Assembly (NCBI GenBank): GCA_036346355.1
Contig: JAYEVF010000041.1
Coordinates: forward strand, 62,001-126,000
Direction: 5' to 3'
DNA: 64,000 nucleotides
Origin: Rhipidocladum racemiflorum
Taxonomy: Eukaryota > Streptophyta > Magnoliopsida > Poales > Poaceae
Numbering within the stretch: the first letter of the stretch is position 1; each line of letters starts with the position of its first letter. Below are positions 37,166 to 48,264 of the stretch, piece by piece. The notes under the pieces are model-generated. The model saw only the letters and a list, made by a program, of their open reading frames with translations. It did not search any database and had not been told where the DNA came from. Made by a program: the position numbers and the translations under genes.

Positions 37166-39192
37166 TGTGATGCCTTAGAATTTGGGAGTGACCGTAGGGG
37201 GTTTTTTCTCTCTTCTTTCGGTTTCGGAAGGAATGAAGGAAATGTTGGGAGATGAAATAATTGAGTTTTAGGCTGCAATTTAATATTAAATTTGGAGTCT
37301 TTGGGCCGAGGAAAACCTGGGCCTGGGCCGGGAATTCCCCTTCCCACGCCCTCCTCCCCACGCCTTAGTGGGCCGGCCCACTTTTCCCTCAAGGGGGGTG
37401 GCGCCCCTTGCAACCCTAGGCACCTCCTCCCACCACCCCCTGGCAGCCGCCCCCTCCTCCCTCTTCCCAGCGTGGAGGCTCAAGGATACACCACAAAACC
37501 CGAAGGGAAAATCGAGAAGAGGATCCGAGAAGGTGTGGAGGACGAGCAGATTTTCAGATTTGGTGTTCATCACGCGTTCTTCATGGGTTCACAAGGGAGA
37601 ACTGAAGTTAAAATTCCCGATCTTTTACCCCCTGTTCTACCTAGGATTAGGAGTGTATTAGATCTGGTGGTGTTTGATTTGGATGGTTTTTGATGAGGTA
37701 GAAGGGTAGTTGTTCACATGATGCTGTTTCTGAAAGGGGAGATTGTGCAGCGCGGATTGTTCCGCGGTTTACGTGGCATAGATTATTTTTCCTGCAAAAA
37801 CATATAACTAGAAAGTTGTAGACAACGTCGAGACCTAGCTTCTGTAATTTTTTCAGAATTTTTGGGCCGTCGGTCTGAGAGTTATCGCTGTTGGAAGATG
37901 ACGAACAGAATCTGGAAACAGATTTCGTCCACTGTTTTGGACGGTTGTTTAGGCATGTTTAACAGCGGAATTGAAATTTTTGACCTTCATGAAAATTGTA
38001 GATCTCGTCAATATCTAGCTACTGTAATTTTTTTGTATTTTTATGAACAGTATAAAAAAAGATACGAAATTGGGAAGAGAGGGTGCTGCTGTTTGATCCG
38101 GACAGATCGGGGTTTTTTGGCGCTTAAATGGGAACGGGGAGTAGGAAGCGTGTGTTTGAATTGTGTGATCAATTGTGATGTCGCTATGTACTGAAATAAT
38201 GTTTGTTCAGGTGGTGCCACTGCTGGGCGCATCTAGGTTCATCGTCCACGTCGGTAAAGGCAAGTGGAAGTAGTTGTATTGTTAAGCTATACATCGTTGT
38301 TTGCTTCGCCTTCATTATAAACTCCAATTACAGCAATCATACATGGTTTAATCACTTGCTTTGAGGATTGCAATATCTTGACTAGCATTGTGATGTTGTG
38401 GTTTGGCTATGAATCATGAGTAATGTTAAGAATGATGTTGTTTACCTGATGAATTGTCTAAATACTTCATCTCAATGTTATTTGCTTTCTATCTATGCTA
38501 TAAGATGATAGGCAAACATGTGAACTCAGTGTGGGAGATTCTGAATGAATTCATGCATGAAGCATTAACTGCATAATCATGCATTGGAAGTTTTGTCGAC
38601 GCCAGCGTGCGCGACCGTACCGGTACAACACCGTGTGTTCCTGAGAAAGGGCACGGTGAGGAGGATCATGGCATAAGCATGTGCACAATCATATGCATTT
38701 TACTGAAGTGGTGTGGACTCCTTGATGTGGTATTGGATATGAGGAATGTGGAATGCTAGATATATGGTGGATGTGTTATTTGTATTAGTTGTTCCGCTTG
38801 TTGAGATTACCCAATCTCACTACTTGCTGTTTTGATGTTTCTAGGTAGCGCACGTGAGTTGTAAGCATGAAGGGTGGGCTAGCAACACAATAAATCTTCT
38901 GGTGTCATCACGACTCACATGAACTAGTGCTTTAAATAATTCATTAGTTGGATGCAATTTTATTACATATCGACCCATTGTTGTTCCCTTTAACTTGTTC
39001 TCGTTTATGATTGTCCCATTAGAGATGTGTTATACTTATGGTTGATACCTGGTTGAATTAGACTCGTTGTCTCTAGTATTGATGTCGTCGTGATATTATT
39101 CCTATTTGAATTGCTTCCGTATTGTCCTGTTTTAGGGGAAATGCTGTCGAATTTTTTTCTTGTACAACAGTTGAGATTTATGGGGTCTTACA
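37166..39192 (+). mobile_element. Solo LTR of a gypsy-type element (2,027 bp) with 5-bp target-site duplication
   Basis: It begins TGTGATGCC and ends GGTCTTACA and interrupts the satellite word gacccggatgcaac. The five bases cccgg are duplicated at 37161-37165 and 39193-39197, and the satellite phase is exactly restored when the insert is removed. There is no coding internal region, so it is a solo LTR. TGTGATGCC and TTACA ends are common in Tekay/Del-type LTRs, but the sequence is not the same family as the element at 20541-31413. Open frames near 37292-37693 lie in a GC-rich leader-like stretch and show no recognisable protein. The strand is assigned from LTR end style and is tentative. Confidence 0.85.
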
Positions 39193-42100
39193 CCCGGATG
39201 CAACAGAAATGCATGCCGAAATGAGCTTGGGCACACATGAACTCTATTCAGGGTGTCTGCCACAAGCTTTCTTTTCGTACTCGTTCTGGTACGAACGTGA
39301 CTTGTAGTACCATTTGTCCTGTAGGTTTCACACTGACACGGATGAGCCCAAATTGCTCGCTAAAATGAGCTACGGCACACATGAAGTCCATTCTGGTTGA
39401 TTGACACTCAGCTTCATCTTATGCGTCGTTTTCTTGTGAAAATCCTTGCACCATACAGTACTCGTCGCGGAGGAATGTTTCACACGACTCGGAAAGATTC
39501 ATAACGCATGCCGAAATGTGCTTGGGCATATATGAAGTTCATTCAGCGTGTTTGGAACAATGTTTTCTTTTTTGCACCATTCTTGTACGCGTGTAGTTTA
39601 CATTACCATTAGGGACCCATTGTGCATGAATGTTTCGGTTAGAGCCGGACGTACTCGAAATACTTGCTGAAACGGGCTAGGGCGCATATGAAGCCCATTC
39701 GGGGAGTTTGACACCGAGTTTCGTTTCGTGCATCGTTTTCATTCGGACGCAGCTTGCAGTACCCCTTGTGACCCGTCGCGGAGGGATGTTTCGCACTCAC
39801 TCGGACGTATTCAAAATGAATGCAGAATTGTGCTGAAACGCACGTTTAACATCGTAAGTTAATTCTGGGTGTTTGGCACTCAGTTTCGTTTCGTGCATCG
39901 CTTTCGATTTTTTCAGCTTAGGAACTCGTCGTTGTGGAATATTTCACGGCGACTCGGACGGATTCGAAATGCATTCCTAAATGAGTTACAACACATATTC
40001 GGTGTGTTTGGCACCCGGCTTCATTTCGTTCACCATTTTCGTTTCGTGCCGCAATGTTTTCATTTTGGCGTGCTAGGTTGCAGCGTGTAAGGTGCTTGCC
40101 ATAATGTTCCATTTCGTGCACCATTTTCGGTGTCCGTGGTGTTTCCACAATGTGCCATTTCGTGCATCTTTTTCATTTTCGAATGGCTTCCGCTGCAGTG
40201 CCCGTTGGGACGCGTCATGGAGGAATGTTTCAGACCTACTCGAATGGATTCGATACAAATGATGAAAAGCACTAGCAAACATCATAAGTTCTTTCGGGGT
40301 GTCTGGCACTCGGTTCTGTTTCGTGCATCGGTTTCGTTTGTATTCAGCTTTTATTACCCGTGGGAACCCGTCGTGGTGGAACATTTGACACCGACTCGGA
40401 CATATTCGAAATGCATGCCGAAATGAGTGGAAGCACATATGAAGTCCACACGATGTGTTTCGCACTCAGTTTCATCTCGTGCAACGTTTTCGAACGGGCG
40501 CCGCTTGTTGCATTCGTTCGTGCTCAACGCAGAGAAATGTTTCACAACAACTCGGACGGAATCGAAATGCATGCCGGAATGTGCTTGGGCAAATATGAAG
40601 TTCATTCGGCATGATTAGAACGAAGTTTCGTGTCGTGCACCGTTTTGGTACGCGTGTAGTTTACAGTACATTCGGGACCCATCGTGCATGAATATTTCGC
40701 ATCGACTCGGACGTACTCGAAATGCTTGTCGAAATGAGATAGGGCATATATGAAGTCCATTCGGGGAGTTTGACACCAATTTTCCTTTCGTGCATCGCTC
40801 CCGTCCGGACGCAGCTTGCAGAACACCTTGCGTCGCGGAGGGATGTTTCCACACTCACTCGGACGTATTCGAAATGAATGCAGAACTGTAGCAGCAATGC
40901 ATGGAAAGTCCACTCGCGCAGTTTGGCCTACATTTTCCTTTCGTGCATCGTTTTGATACGCACGCAGCTTGCGGTACCCGTTGGCACCTATCGCGGAGAA
41001 ATGTTTTGCATCGACCCGGATGCAACAGAAATGCATGCCGAAATGAGCTTGGGCGCACATGAACTCTATTCAGGGTGTCTGCCACAAGCTTTCTTTTCGT
41101 ACTCGTTCTAGTACGAACGTGACTTTTAGTACCATTTGTCCTGTAGGTTTCAAACCGACACGGATGAGCCCAAATTGCTCGCTAAAATGCGCTACGGCAC
41201 ACATGAAGTCCATTCTGGTTGATTGACACTCAGCTTCATCTTATGCGTCGTTTTCTTGTGAAAATCCTTGCACCATACAGTACTCGTCGCGGAGGAATGT
41301 TTCACACGACTCGGAAAGATTCATAACGCATGCCGAAATGTGCTTGGGCATATATGAAGTTCATTCGGCGTGTTTGGAACAATGTTTTCTTTTTTGCACC
41401 ATTCTTGTACGCGTGTAGTTTACATTACCATTAGGGACCCATTGTGCATGAATGTTTCGGTTAGAGCCGGACGTACTCGAAATACTTGCTGAAACGGGCT
41501 AGGGCGCATATGAAGCCCATTCGGGGAGTTTGACACCGAGTTTCGTTTCGTGCATCGTTTTCATTCGGACGCAGCTTGCAGTACCCCTTGTGACCCGTCG
41601 CGGAGGGTTGTTTCTCACTCACTCGGACGTATTCAAAATGAATGCAGAATTGTGCTGAAACGCACAAGCGAACATCGTAAGTTAATTCTGGGTGTTTGGC
41701 ACTCAGTTTCGTTTCGTGCATCGCTTTCGATTTTTTCAGCTTAGGAACTCGTCGTTGTGGAATATTTCACGGCAACTCGGACGGATTCGAAATGCATGCC
41801 TAAATGAGTTACAACACATATGAATTGCATTCGGTGTGTTTGGCACCCGGCTTCATTTCGTTCACCGTTTTCGTTTCGTGCCGCAATGTTTCATTTTGGC
41901 GTGCTAGGTTGCAGCGTGTAAGGTGCTTGCCATAATGTTCCATTTCGTGCACCATTTTCGGCGTCCGTGGTGTTTCCACAATGTATCATTTCGTGCATCT
42001 TTTTCATTTTCGAATGGCTTCCGCTGCAGTGCCCGTTGGGACGCGTCGTGGAGGAATGTTTCAGACCTACTCGAATGGATTCGATACAAATGATGAAAAG

Positions 42101-42260
42101 CACTAGCAAACATCATAAGTTTTTTCGGGGTGTCTGGCACTCGGTTCTATTTCGTGCATCGGTTTCGTTTGTATTCAGCTTTTATTACCCGTGGGAACCC
42201 GTCGCGGTGGAACATTTGACACCGACTCGGACATATTCGAAATGCATGCCGAAATGAGTG
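39193..42260 (-). repeat. Satellite block E, minus orientation (one full and two partial HOR copies)
   Basis: Reverse phase markers at 39858 and 41681 give a full unit of 1,823 bp at 39868-41690. It carries right-hand subfamily variants: ggtgtttccacaatg, cgaatggcttcc, cgtcgcggaggaatg and gcagcgtgtaagg. The word gtacattcgggaccc near 40667 is shared with the first two copies of block G. Confidence 0.92.
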
Positions 42261-42310
42261 TGATGGCGCCGTGATGGCACTATGGGTGTCCCGATCTTTC
42301 GATGAGAAAC
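42261..42310 (-). mobile_element. 50-bp scrap of a CRM LTR 3' end
   Basis: The reverse complement reads gtttctcatcgaaagatcgg and then ends cgccatca. That is nearly the same as the last 50 bp of the solo LTR at 35991-36040, but inverted. It begins at a genuine LTR terminus (tgatgg) directly after satellite gaaatgagtg and stops abruptly at satellite gcagtgcccg. Confidence 0.8.
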
Positions 42311-42552
42311 AGCAGTGCCCGTTGGGACGCGTCGTGGAGGAATGTTTCAGACCTACTCGAATGGATTCGATACAAATGATGAAAAGCACTAGCAAACATC
42401 ATAAGTTCTTCCGGGGTGTCTGGCACTCGGTTCTGTTTCGTGCATCGGTTTCGTTTGTATTCAGCTTTTATTACCTGTGGGAACCCATCGTGGTGGAACA
42501 TTTGACACCGACTCGGACATATTCGAAATGCATGCCGAAATGAGTGGAAGCA
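42311..42552 (-). repeat. Satellite block F: duplicated 240-bp satellite segment between two CRM pieces
   Basis: It repeats the satellite segment at about 42024-42260, again ending in gaaatgagtg, here followed by gaagca and then a second CRM LTR terminus. Sequence variants (ttcttccgggg, acccatcgtggtgg) differ from the adjacent block E copy and match block D near 36185-36275. Confidence 0.8.
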
Positions 42553-43407
42553 TGATATGGCTGGAGTGCCCGATCTTTCGGTGGAGTGATAACTATCGAT
42601 TGGTGTTGGAGAAGACTCTCACGATCCGACTACGCACGAACAAGTCGATGGCGCCTTAGCAATCGCTGAACCTACTCCGCGTGGTTATTGATCCTGCTAG
42701 GTAGCCGAGATCAACCTGAACACGAAGTTCAATTCTTGTTGGTAATTGAAGAACAAACAAGAACAAGTAAAACAATCTGAAGTATGAGAGATGGTGGAGA
42801 CGAATTGAGATTCTATTAAAGTCTTCACAAGGTGGCTATCTAGCACAACTTGAAGAAGAAAGTTTGCACACGGCTAAACTTATTCAACAAAATCTGAGGT
42901 CTAAGGGAGGGACGGCAGGGGTATATAAAGGGGAGAAGTGGAGGGTTGAGGGGAGGCGCCCATATGGCAGCCAAGGGGGAGGGCGCACATGCAGCCCAAA
43001 ATAGGAGGAAAATCCGCCCCTCCTTTCCTTCTTAACAAAGCTTCCTAAAATACAAAAGGAAAGAAATAAACGAGATTTATCATGGCGCCTTGATCTGATT
43101 TCGGGCTTCCAAAAAGAAAGGAAACTCCTTCCTTCTTTCCTTCTTGGTAGTATTTCTCATGTGCTCGTTTTCCTCTTTGACTTTGTCTTCTGGATCCTGC
43201 GCATATGATGACCGAGCTTGATCTTCCCCTTGATTCCTAAGAACAATGAAGTCATCACAAGAATTAAATAGCAATCCATTCTGTGAATTAATCGTATATA
43301 AACTTAGAAACGAGTTGACCTGATAATTGAGCTGACGTGCTTTGGCACGAGTAATTGGTCCTTGCACAGATGGCTCATTTGTGTTCATGGAAGAGATGTC
43401 CTCATCA
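42553..43407 (-). repeat. 3' LTR of the CRM fragment (855 bp)
   Basis: The minus strand starts TGATGAGGACATCTC at 43407, inside the pol frame, and ends at 42553 in AGCCATATCA. It is a different CRM subfamily from the solo LTR at 35113-36040: the first part is similar at protein level, while U3 and U5 have diverged. A TATA-like TTTATATAC lies near 42922-42930 on the minus strand. Confidence 0.85.
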
Positions 43408-44060
43408 TCCTCCCTTTCTTGCATTTGAGTCGTCCTCGACTCGAACTCATCCTCATCGCCCAAGTATGGTTTCAAATCTGCAATGTTAAAAGTGGGACTG
43501 ACCCCAAACTCTGCAGGCAAGTCAAGCTTATAAGCATTATCATTGATCTTTTTCAATACTCGGAACGGACCATCAGCACGAGGCATCAACTTTGATTTTC
43601 GTAATTCAGGAAATCTATCTTTTCTCAAATGTAGCCAAACTAACTCGCCGGGTTCAAAAGTAACATGTTTTCTTCCCTTACTACCAGCAAGTTTGTATTT
43701 AGCATTCATGAGTTCTATATTTTCTTTAGTTGTCTCATGCATTTTGATGATCAAGTCAGCACGTTGTTTTGCATCAAAATTCAATTTTTCGGAACATGGA
43801 AGAGGTAATAAATCAATAGGAGCACGAGGGACAAAACCATATACAATCTCAAAAGGGCACATCTTAGTAGTAGAATGCAGTGAACGATTATAAGCAAATT
43901 CAATATGAGGTAAACATTCTTCCCACAACTTTATGTTCTTTTTCAAAATAGCCCTAAGCATGGTAGATAAAGATAGATTGACAACTTCAGTTTGTCCATC
44001 AGTTTGGGGATGACAAGTAGTAGAAAATAACAGCTTAGTCCCCAATTTAGCCGACAATGT
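43080..44060 (-). pseudogene. CRM-type pol, C-terminal part: integrase E, C-terminal domain, LTR-encoded tail
   Basis: Open frame of about 325 residues directly following an in-frame TGA. E24 in HPQTDGQTEVVN completes the integrase triad; counting through the stop gives 35 residues to the preceding aspartate. The integrase C-terminal domain contains ELVWLHLRKDRFPELR and DGPFRVLKKINDNAYKLDLP. Near residue 217 the frame crosses into the LTR at EDDEDISS and goes on for about 108 residues to a stop at 43080. This overlap of integrase frame and LTR is a CRM hallmark. The first residue is only the first possible start after the stop and not a genuine N-terminus. Confidence 0.88.
43408..43420 (-). 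promoter_or_regulatory. Polypurine tract of the CRM element, within the coding frame
   Basis: The minus strand reads AAGAAAGGGAGGA directly before the LTR start TGATGAGG. It doubles as codons for part of the acidic stretch before EDIS. Confidence 0.65.
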
Positions 44061-44816
44061 TCACCAAAAATGACTCAGGAATTTAGTATCGCGATCTGAA
44101 ACTATTGTGTTAGGCATACCATGTAAGCGCACAATTTCACGAAAGAATAAATCAGCAACTTTGGTAGCATCATCACTTTTATGACATGGTATGAAGTGTG
44201 CCATCTTAGAAAATCTATCCACAACAACAAAGACGCTATCCCTCCCCTTCTTTGTTCTAGGAAGACCTAAAACAAAGTCCATCGAAATATCCTCCCACGG
44301 CATGGTAGGGACAGGAAGAGGCATGTATAAACCATGTGGATTAAGACGTGACTTAGCTTTTTGGCATGTAGTGCAGCGAGCGACAAAGCGTTCCACATCC
44401 CTTCTCATCTTTGGCCAAAAGAAATGGCTAGCAAGTATGTCCTCCGTTTTCTTCACACCAAAGTGTCCCATGAGGCCACCGCCATGCGCCTCCTGCAGTA
44501 ACAACAAGCGAACGGAACTAGCTATGCATAGCTTGTTAGCTCTAAACACGAAACCATTCTGGAGGACAAACTTATTCCACGCTTTTCCCTCTTTACAATT
44601 GAGCAACACATCCTGAAAAGCAATATCATGTTCATATTGATCCTTAATTGTCTCTAACCCGAAGATTTTGAAATCAAGTTGTGTAAGCATGGTATATCGT
44701 CTAGACAAAGCATCAGCAATAACATTGTCCTTGCCCTTCTTGTGTTTGATAACATAAGTAAAAGACTCAATGAATTCAACCCATTTTGCATGTCTACGAT
44801 TTAATGTTGCTTGACT
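44061..44816 (-). pseudogene. CRM-type pol, RNase H end and integrase core, with in-frame stop
   Basis: The frame is open from the truncation point at 44816, without an ATG of its own. It reads LNRRHAKWVEF and NVIADALSRRY, the end of RNase H. Numbering from the leucine at 44708, the integrase zinc finger is H75, H82, C112, C115, and the first two catalytic aspartates are D144 (ISMDFVLGLP) and D205 (VSDRDTKF). Translation stops at TGA, 44063-44061, directly after SHFW, where related integrases have an arginine; a single C-to-T change from CGA is the simplest cause. Reading resumes in the same frame beyond it. The integrase is therefore dead by nonsense mutation as well as by 5' truncation. Confidence 0.88.
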
Positions 44817-44818
44817 TC

Positions 44819-46426
44819 GAATATGCTTTCACGGTGACTCGGACGGATTCGAAATGCATGCCTAAATGAGTTACAAAACATATGAATTGCATTCGGTGTG
44901 TTTGGCACCTGGTCTCATTTCGTTCACTGTTTTCGTTTTGTGACGCAATGTTTTCATTTTGGCGTGCTAGGTTGCAGCATGTAAGGTGCTTGCCATAATG
45001 TTCCATTTCGTGCACCATTTTCGGCGTCCGTGGTGTTTCCACAATGTGTCATTTCGTGCAACTTTTTCATTTTCGAATGGCTTCCGCTGCAGTGCCCGTT
45101 GGGACGCGTCGTGGAGGAATGTTTCAGACCTACTCGAATGGATTCGATACAAATGATGAAAAGCACTAGCAAACATCATAAGTTCTTTCGGGGTGTCTGG
45201 CACTCGGTTCTGTTTCGTGCATCGGTTTCGTTTGTATTCAGCTTTTATTACCCGTGGGAACCCGTCGTGGTGGAACATTTGACACCGACTCGGACATATC
45301 CGAAATGCATGCCGAAATGAGTGGAAGCACATATGAAGTCCACTCGATGTGTTTCGCACTCAGTTTCATCTCGTGCAACGTTTTCGAACGGGCGCCGCTT
45401 GTTGCATTCGTTCGTGCTCAACGCGGAGAAATGTTTCACAACAACTCGAACGGACTCGAAATGCATGCCGGCATGTGCTTGGGCAAATATGAAGTTCATT
45501 CGGCATGATTGGAACGAACTTTCGTGTCGTGCACCGTTTTGGTACGCTTGTAGTTTACAGTACATTCGGGACCCATCGTGCATGAATATCTCACTCGGAC
45601 GTATTCGAAATGAATACAGAACTATAGCAGCAATGCATGGAAAGTCCACCCGAGCAGTTTGGCCTACATTTTCCTTTCGTGCATCGTTTTGATACGCACG
45701 CAGCTTGCAGTACCCGTTGGCACCTATCGCGGAGAAATGTTTTGCACCGACCCGGATGCAACAGAAATGCATGCCGAAATGAGCTTGGGCACACATGAAC
45801 TCTATTCAGGGTGTCTGCCACAAGCTTTCTTTTCGTACTCGTTCTGGTACGAACGTGACTTGTAGTACCATTTGTCCTGTAGGTTTCACACCGACACGGA
45901 TGAGCCCAAATTGCTTGCTAAAATGAGCTACGGCAGACATGAAGTCCATTCTGGTTGATTGACACTCAGCTTCATCTTATGCGTCGTTTTCTTGTGAAAA
46001 TCCTTGCACCATACAGTACTCGTCGCGGAGGAATGTTTCACACGACTCGGAAAGATTCAAAACGCATGCCGAAATGTGCTTCGGCATATACCAAGTTCAT
46101 TCGGCTCGTTTGGAACAATGTTTTCTTTTTTGCACCATTCTTGTACGCGTGTAGTTAACATTACCATTAGGGACCCATTGTGCATGAATGTTTCGGTTCG
46201 AGCCGGACGTACTCGAAATGCTTGCTGAAACGGGCTAGGGCGCATATGAAGCACATTCGGGGAGTTTGACACCGAGTTTCGTTACGTGCATCGTTTTCAT
46301 TCGGACGCAGCTTGCAGTACCCCTTGTGACCCGTCGCGGAGGGATGTTTCACACTCACTCGGACGTATTCAAAATGAATGCAGAATTGTGCTGAAACGCA
46401 CAAGCGAACATCGTAAGTTAATTCTG
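44819..46426 (-). repeat. HOR copy G1 (partial, 1,608 bp)
   Basis: It begins at the CRM truncation point. About one monomer (around 165 bp) is missing near 45592, where gaatatctcactcggacg joins two monomers. It shares gtacattcgggaccc, catatccgaaatgc and ggcatgtgcttggg with G2, so these two are sister copies. Confidence 0.88.
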
Positions 46427-48264
46427 GGTGTTTGGCACTCAGTTTCGTTTCGTGCATCGCTTTCGATTTTTTCAGCTTAGGAACTCGTCGTTGTGGAATT
46501 TTTCACGGCGACTCGGACGGATTCGAAATGCATGCCTAAATGAGTTACAACACATATGAATTGCATTCGGTGTGTTTGGCACTCGGCCTCATTTCGTTCA
46601 CCGTTTTCGTTTCGTGCCGCAATGTTTTCATTTTGGCGTGCTAGGTTGCAGCGTGTAAGGTTTTTGCCATAATGTTCCATTTCGTGCACCATTTTCGGCG
46701 TCCGTGGTGTTTCTACAATGTGTCATTTCGTGCATCTTTTTCATTTTCGAATGGCTTCCGCTGCAGTGCCCGTTGGGACGCGTCGTGGAGGAATGTTTCA
46801 GACCTACTCGAATGGATTCGAGACAAATGATGAAAAGCACTAGCAAACATCATAAGTTTTTTCGGGGTGTCTGGCAATCGGTTCTGTTTCGTGCATCGGT
46901 TTCGTTTGTATTCAGCTTTTATTACCCGTGGGAACCCGTCGTGGTGGAACATTTGACACCGACTCGGACATATCCGAAATGCATGCCGAAATGAGTGGAA
47001 GCACATATGAAGTCCACTCGATGTGTTTCGCACTCAGTTTCATCTCGTGCAACGTTTTCGATCGGGCGCCGCTTGTTGCATTCGTTCGTGCCCAACGCGG
47101 AGAAATGTTTCACAACAACTCGAACGGACTCGAAATGCATGCCGGCATGTGCTTGGGCAAATATGAAGTTCATTCGGCATGATTGGAACGAAGTTTCGTG
47201 TCATGCACCGTTTTGGTACGCGTGTAGTTTACAGTACATTCGGGACCCATCGTGCATGAATATTTCGCATCGACTCGGACGTATTCGAAATGCTTGTCGA
47301 AATGGGATAGGGCATATATGAAGTCCATTCGGGGAGTTTGACACCAATTTTCCTTTCGTGCATCGCTTCCGTCCGGACGCAGCTTGCGGAACACCTTGCG
47401 ACCCGTCGCGGAGGGATGTTTCCACACTCACTCGGACGTATTCGAAATGAATGCAGAACTATAGCAGCAATGCATGGAAAGTCCACCCGAGCAGTTTGGC
47501 CTACATTTTCCTTTCGTGCATCGTTTTGATACGCACGCACCTTGCAGTACCCGTTGGCACCTATCGCGGAGAAATGTTTTGCATCGACCCGGATGCAACA
47601 GAAATGCATGCCGAAATGATCTTGGGCACACATGAACTCTATTCAGGGTGTCTGCCACAAGCTTTTTTTTTTGTACTCGTTCTGGTACGAACGTGACTTT
47701 CTAGTACCATTTGTCCTGTAGGTTTCACACCGACACGGATGAGCCCAAATTGCTCGTTAAAATGAGCTACGGCAGACATCAAGTCCATTCTGGTTGATTG
47801 ACACTCAGCTTCATGTTATGCGTCGTTTTCTTTTGAAAATCCCTGCACCATACAGTACTCGTCGTGGAGGAATGTTTCACACGACTCGGAAAGATTCAAA
47901 ACGCATGCCGAAATGTGCTTGGGCATATATGAAGTTCATTCGGCTCGTTTGGAACAATGTTTTCTTTTTTGCACCATTCTTGTACGCGTGTAGTTAATAT
48001 TACCATTAGGGACCCATTGTGCATGAATGTTTCGGTTCGAGCCGGACGTACTCGAAATGCTTGCTGAAACGGGCTAGGGCACATATGAAGCCCATTCGGG
48101 GAGTTTGACACCGAGTTTCGTTTCGTGCATCGTTTTCCTTCGGACGCAGCTTGCAGTACCCCTTGTGACCCGTCGCGGAGGGATGTTTCGCACTCACTCG
48201 GACGTATTCAAAATGAATGCAGAATTGTGCTGAAACGCACGTTTAACATCGTAAGTTAATTCTG
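46427..48264 (-). repeat. HOR copy G2
   Basis: Unit of 1,838 bp, sister to G1. It has a run of ten T near 47664 and actttctagtacc near 47697. The word cgcacgtttaacatc near 48237 replaces the usual cgcacaagcgaacatc. Confidence 0.9.

Larger units (their letters stand above)
42553..44818 (-). mobile_element. CRM-lineage chromovirus, 3' half (RNase H end, integrase, 3' LTR)
   Basis: Minus-strand fragment of 2,266 bp. In element order: the end of RNase H, integrase with an in-frame stop, a C-terminal domain that runs on into the LTR, and the complete 3' LTR 43407-42553. There is no canonical chromodomain; instead the tail has SPTFNIADLKPYLGDEDEF and GPITRAKARQLNYQVNSF, as in CRM elements. Gag, protease, reverse transcriptase and the 5' LTR are lost at the junction with satellite near 44818. 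CRM elements are established markers of active grass centromeres, so this is among the stronger clues to chromosomal position. Confidence 0.88.

Noticed and set aside
37292..37693. 133-residue proline-rich open frame
   Set aside because: It lies in the GC-rich part of a solo LTR, overlaps other frames on both strands and has no recognisable domain.
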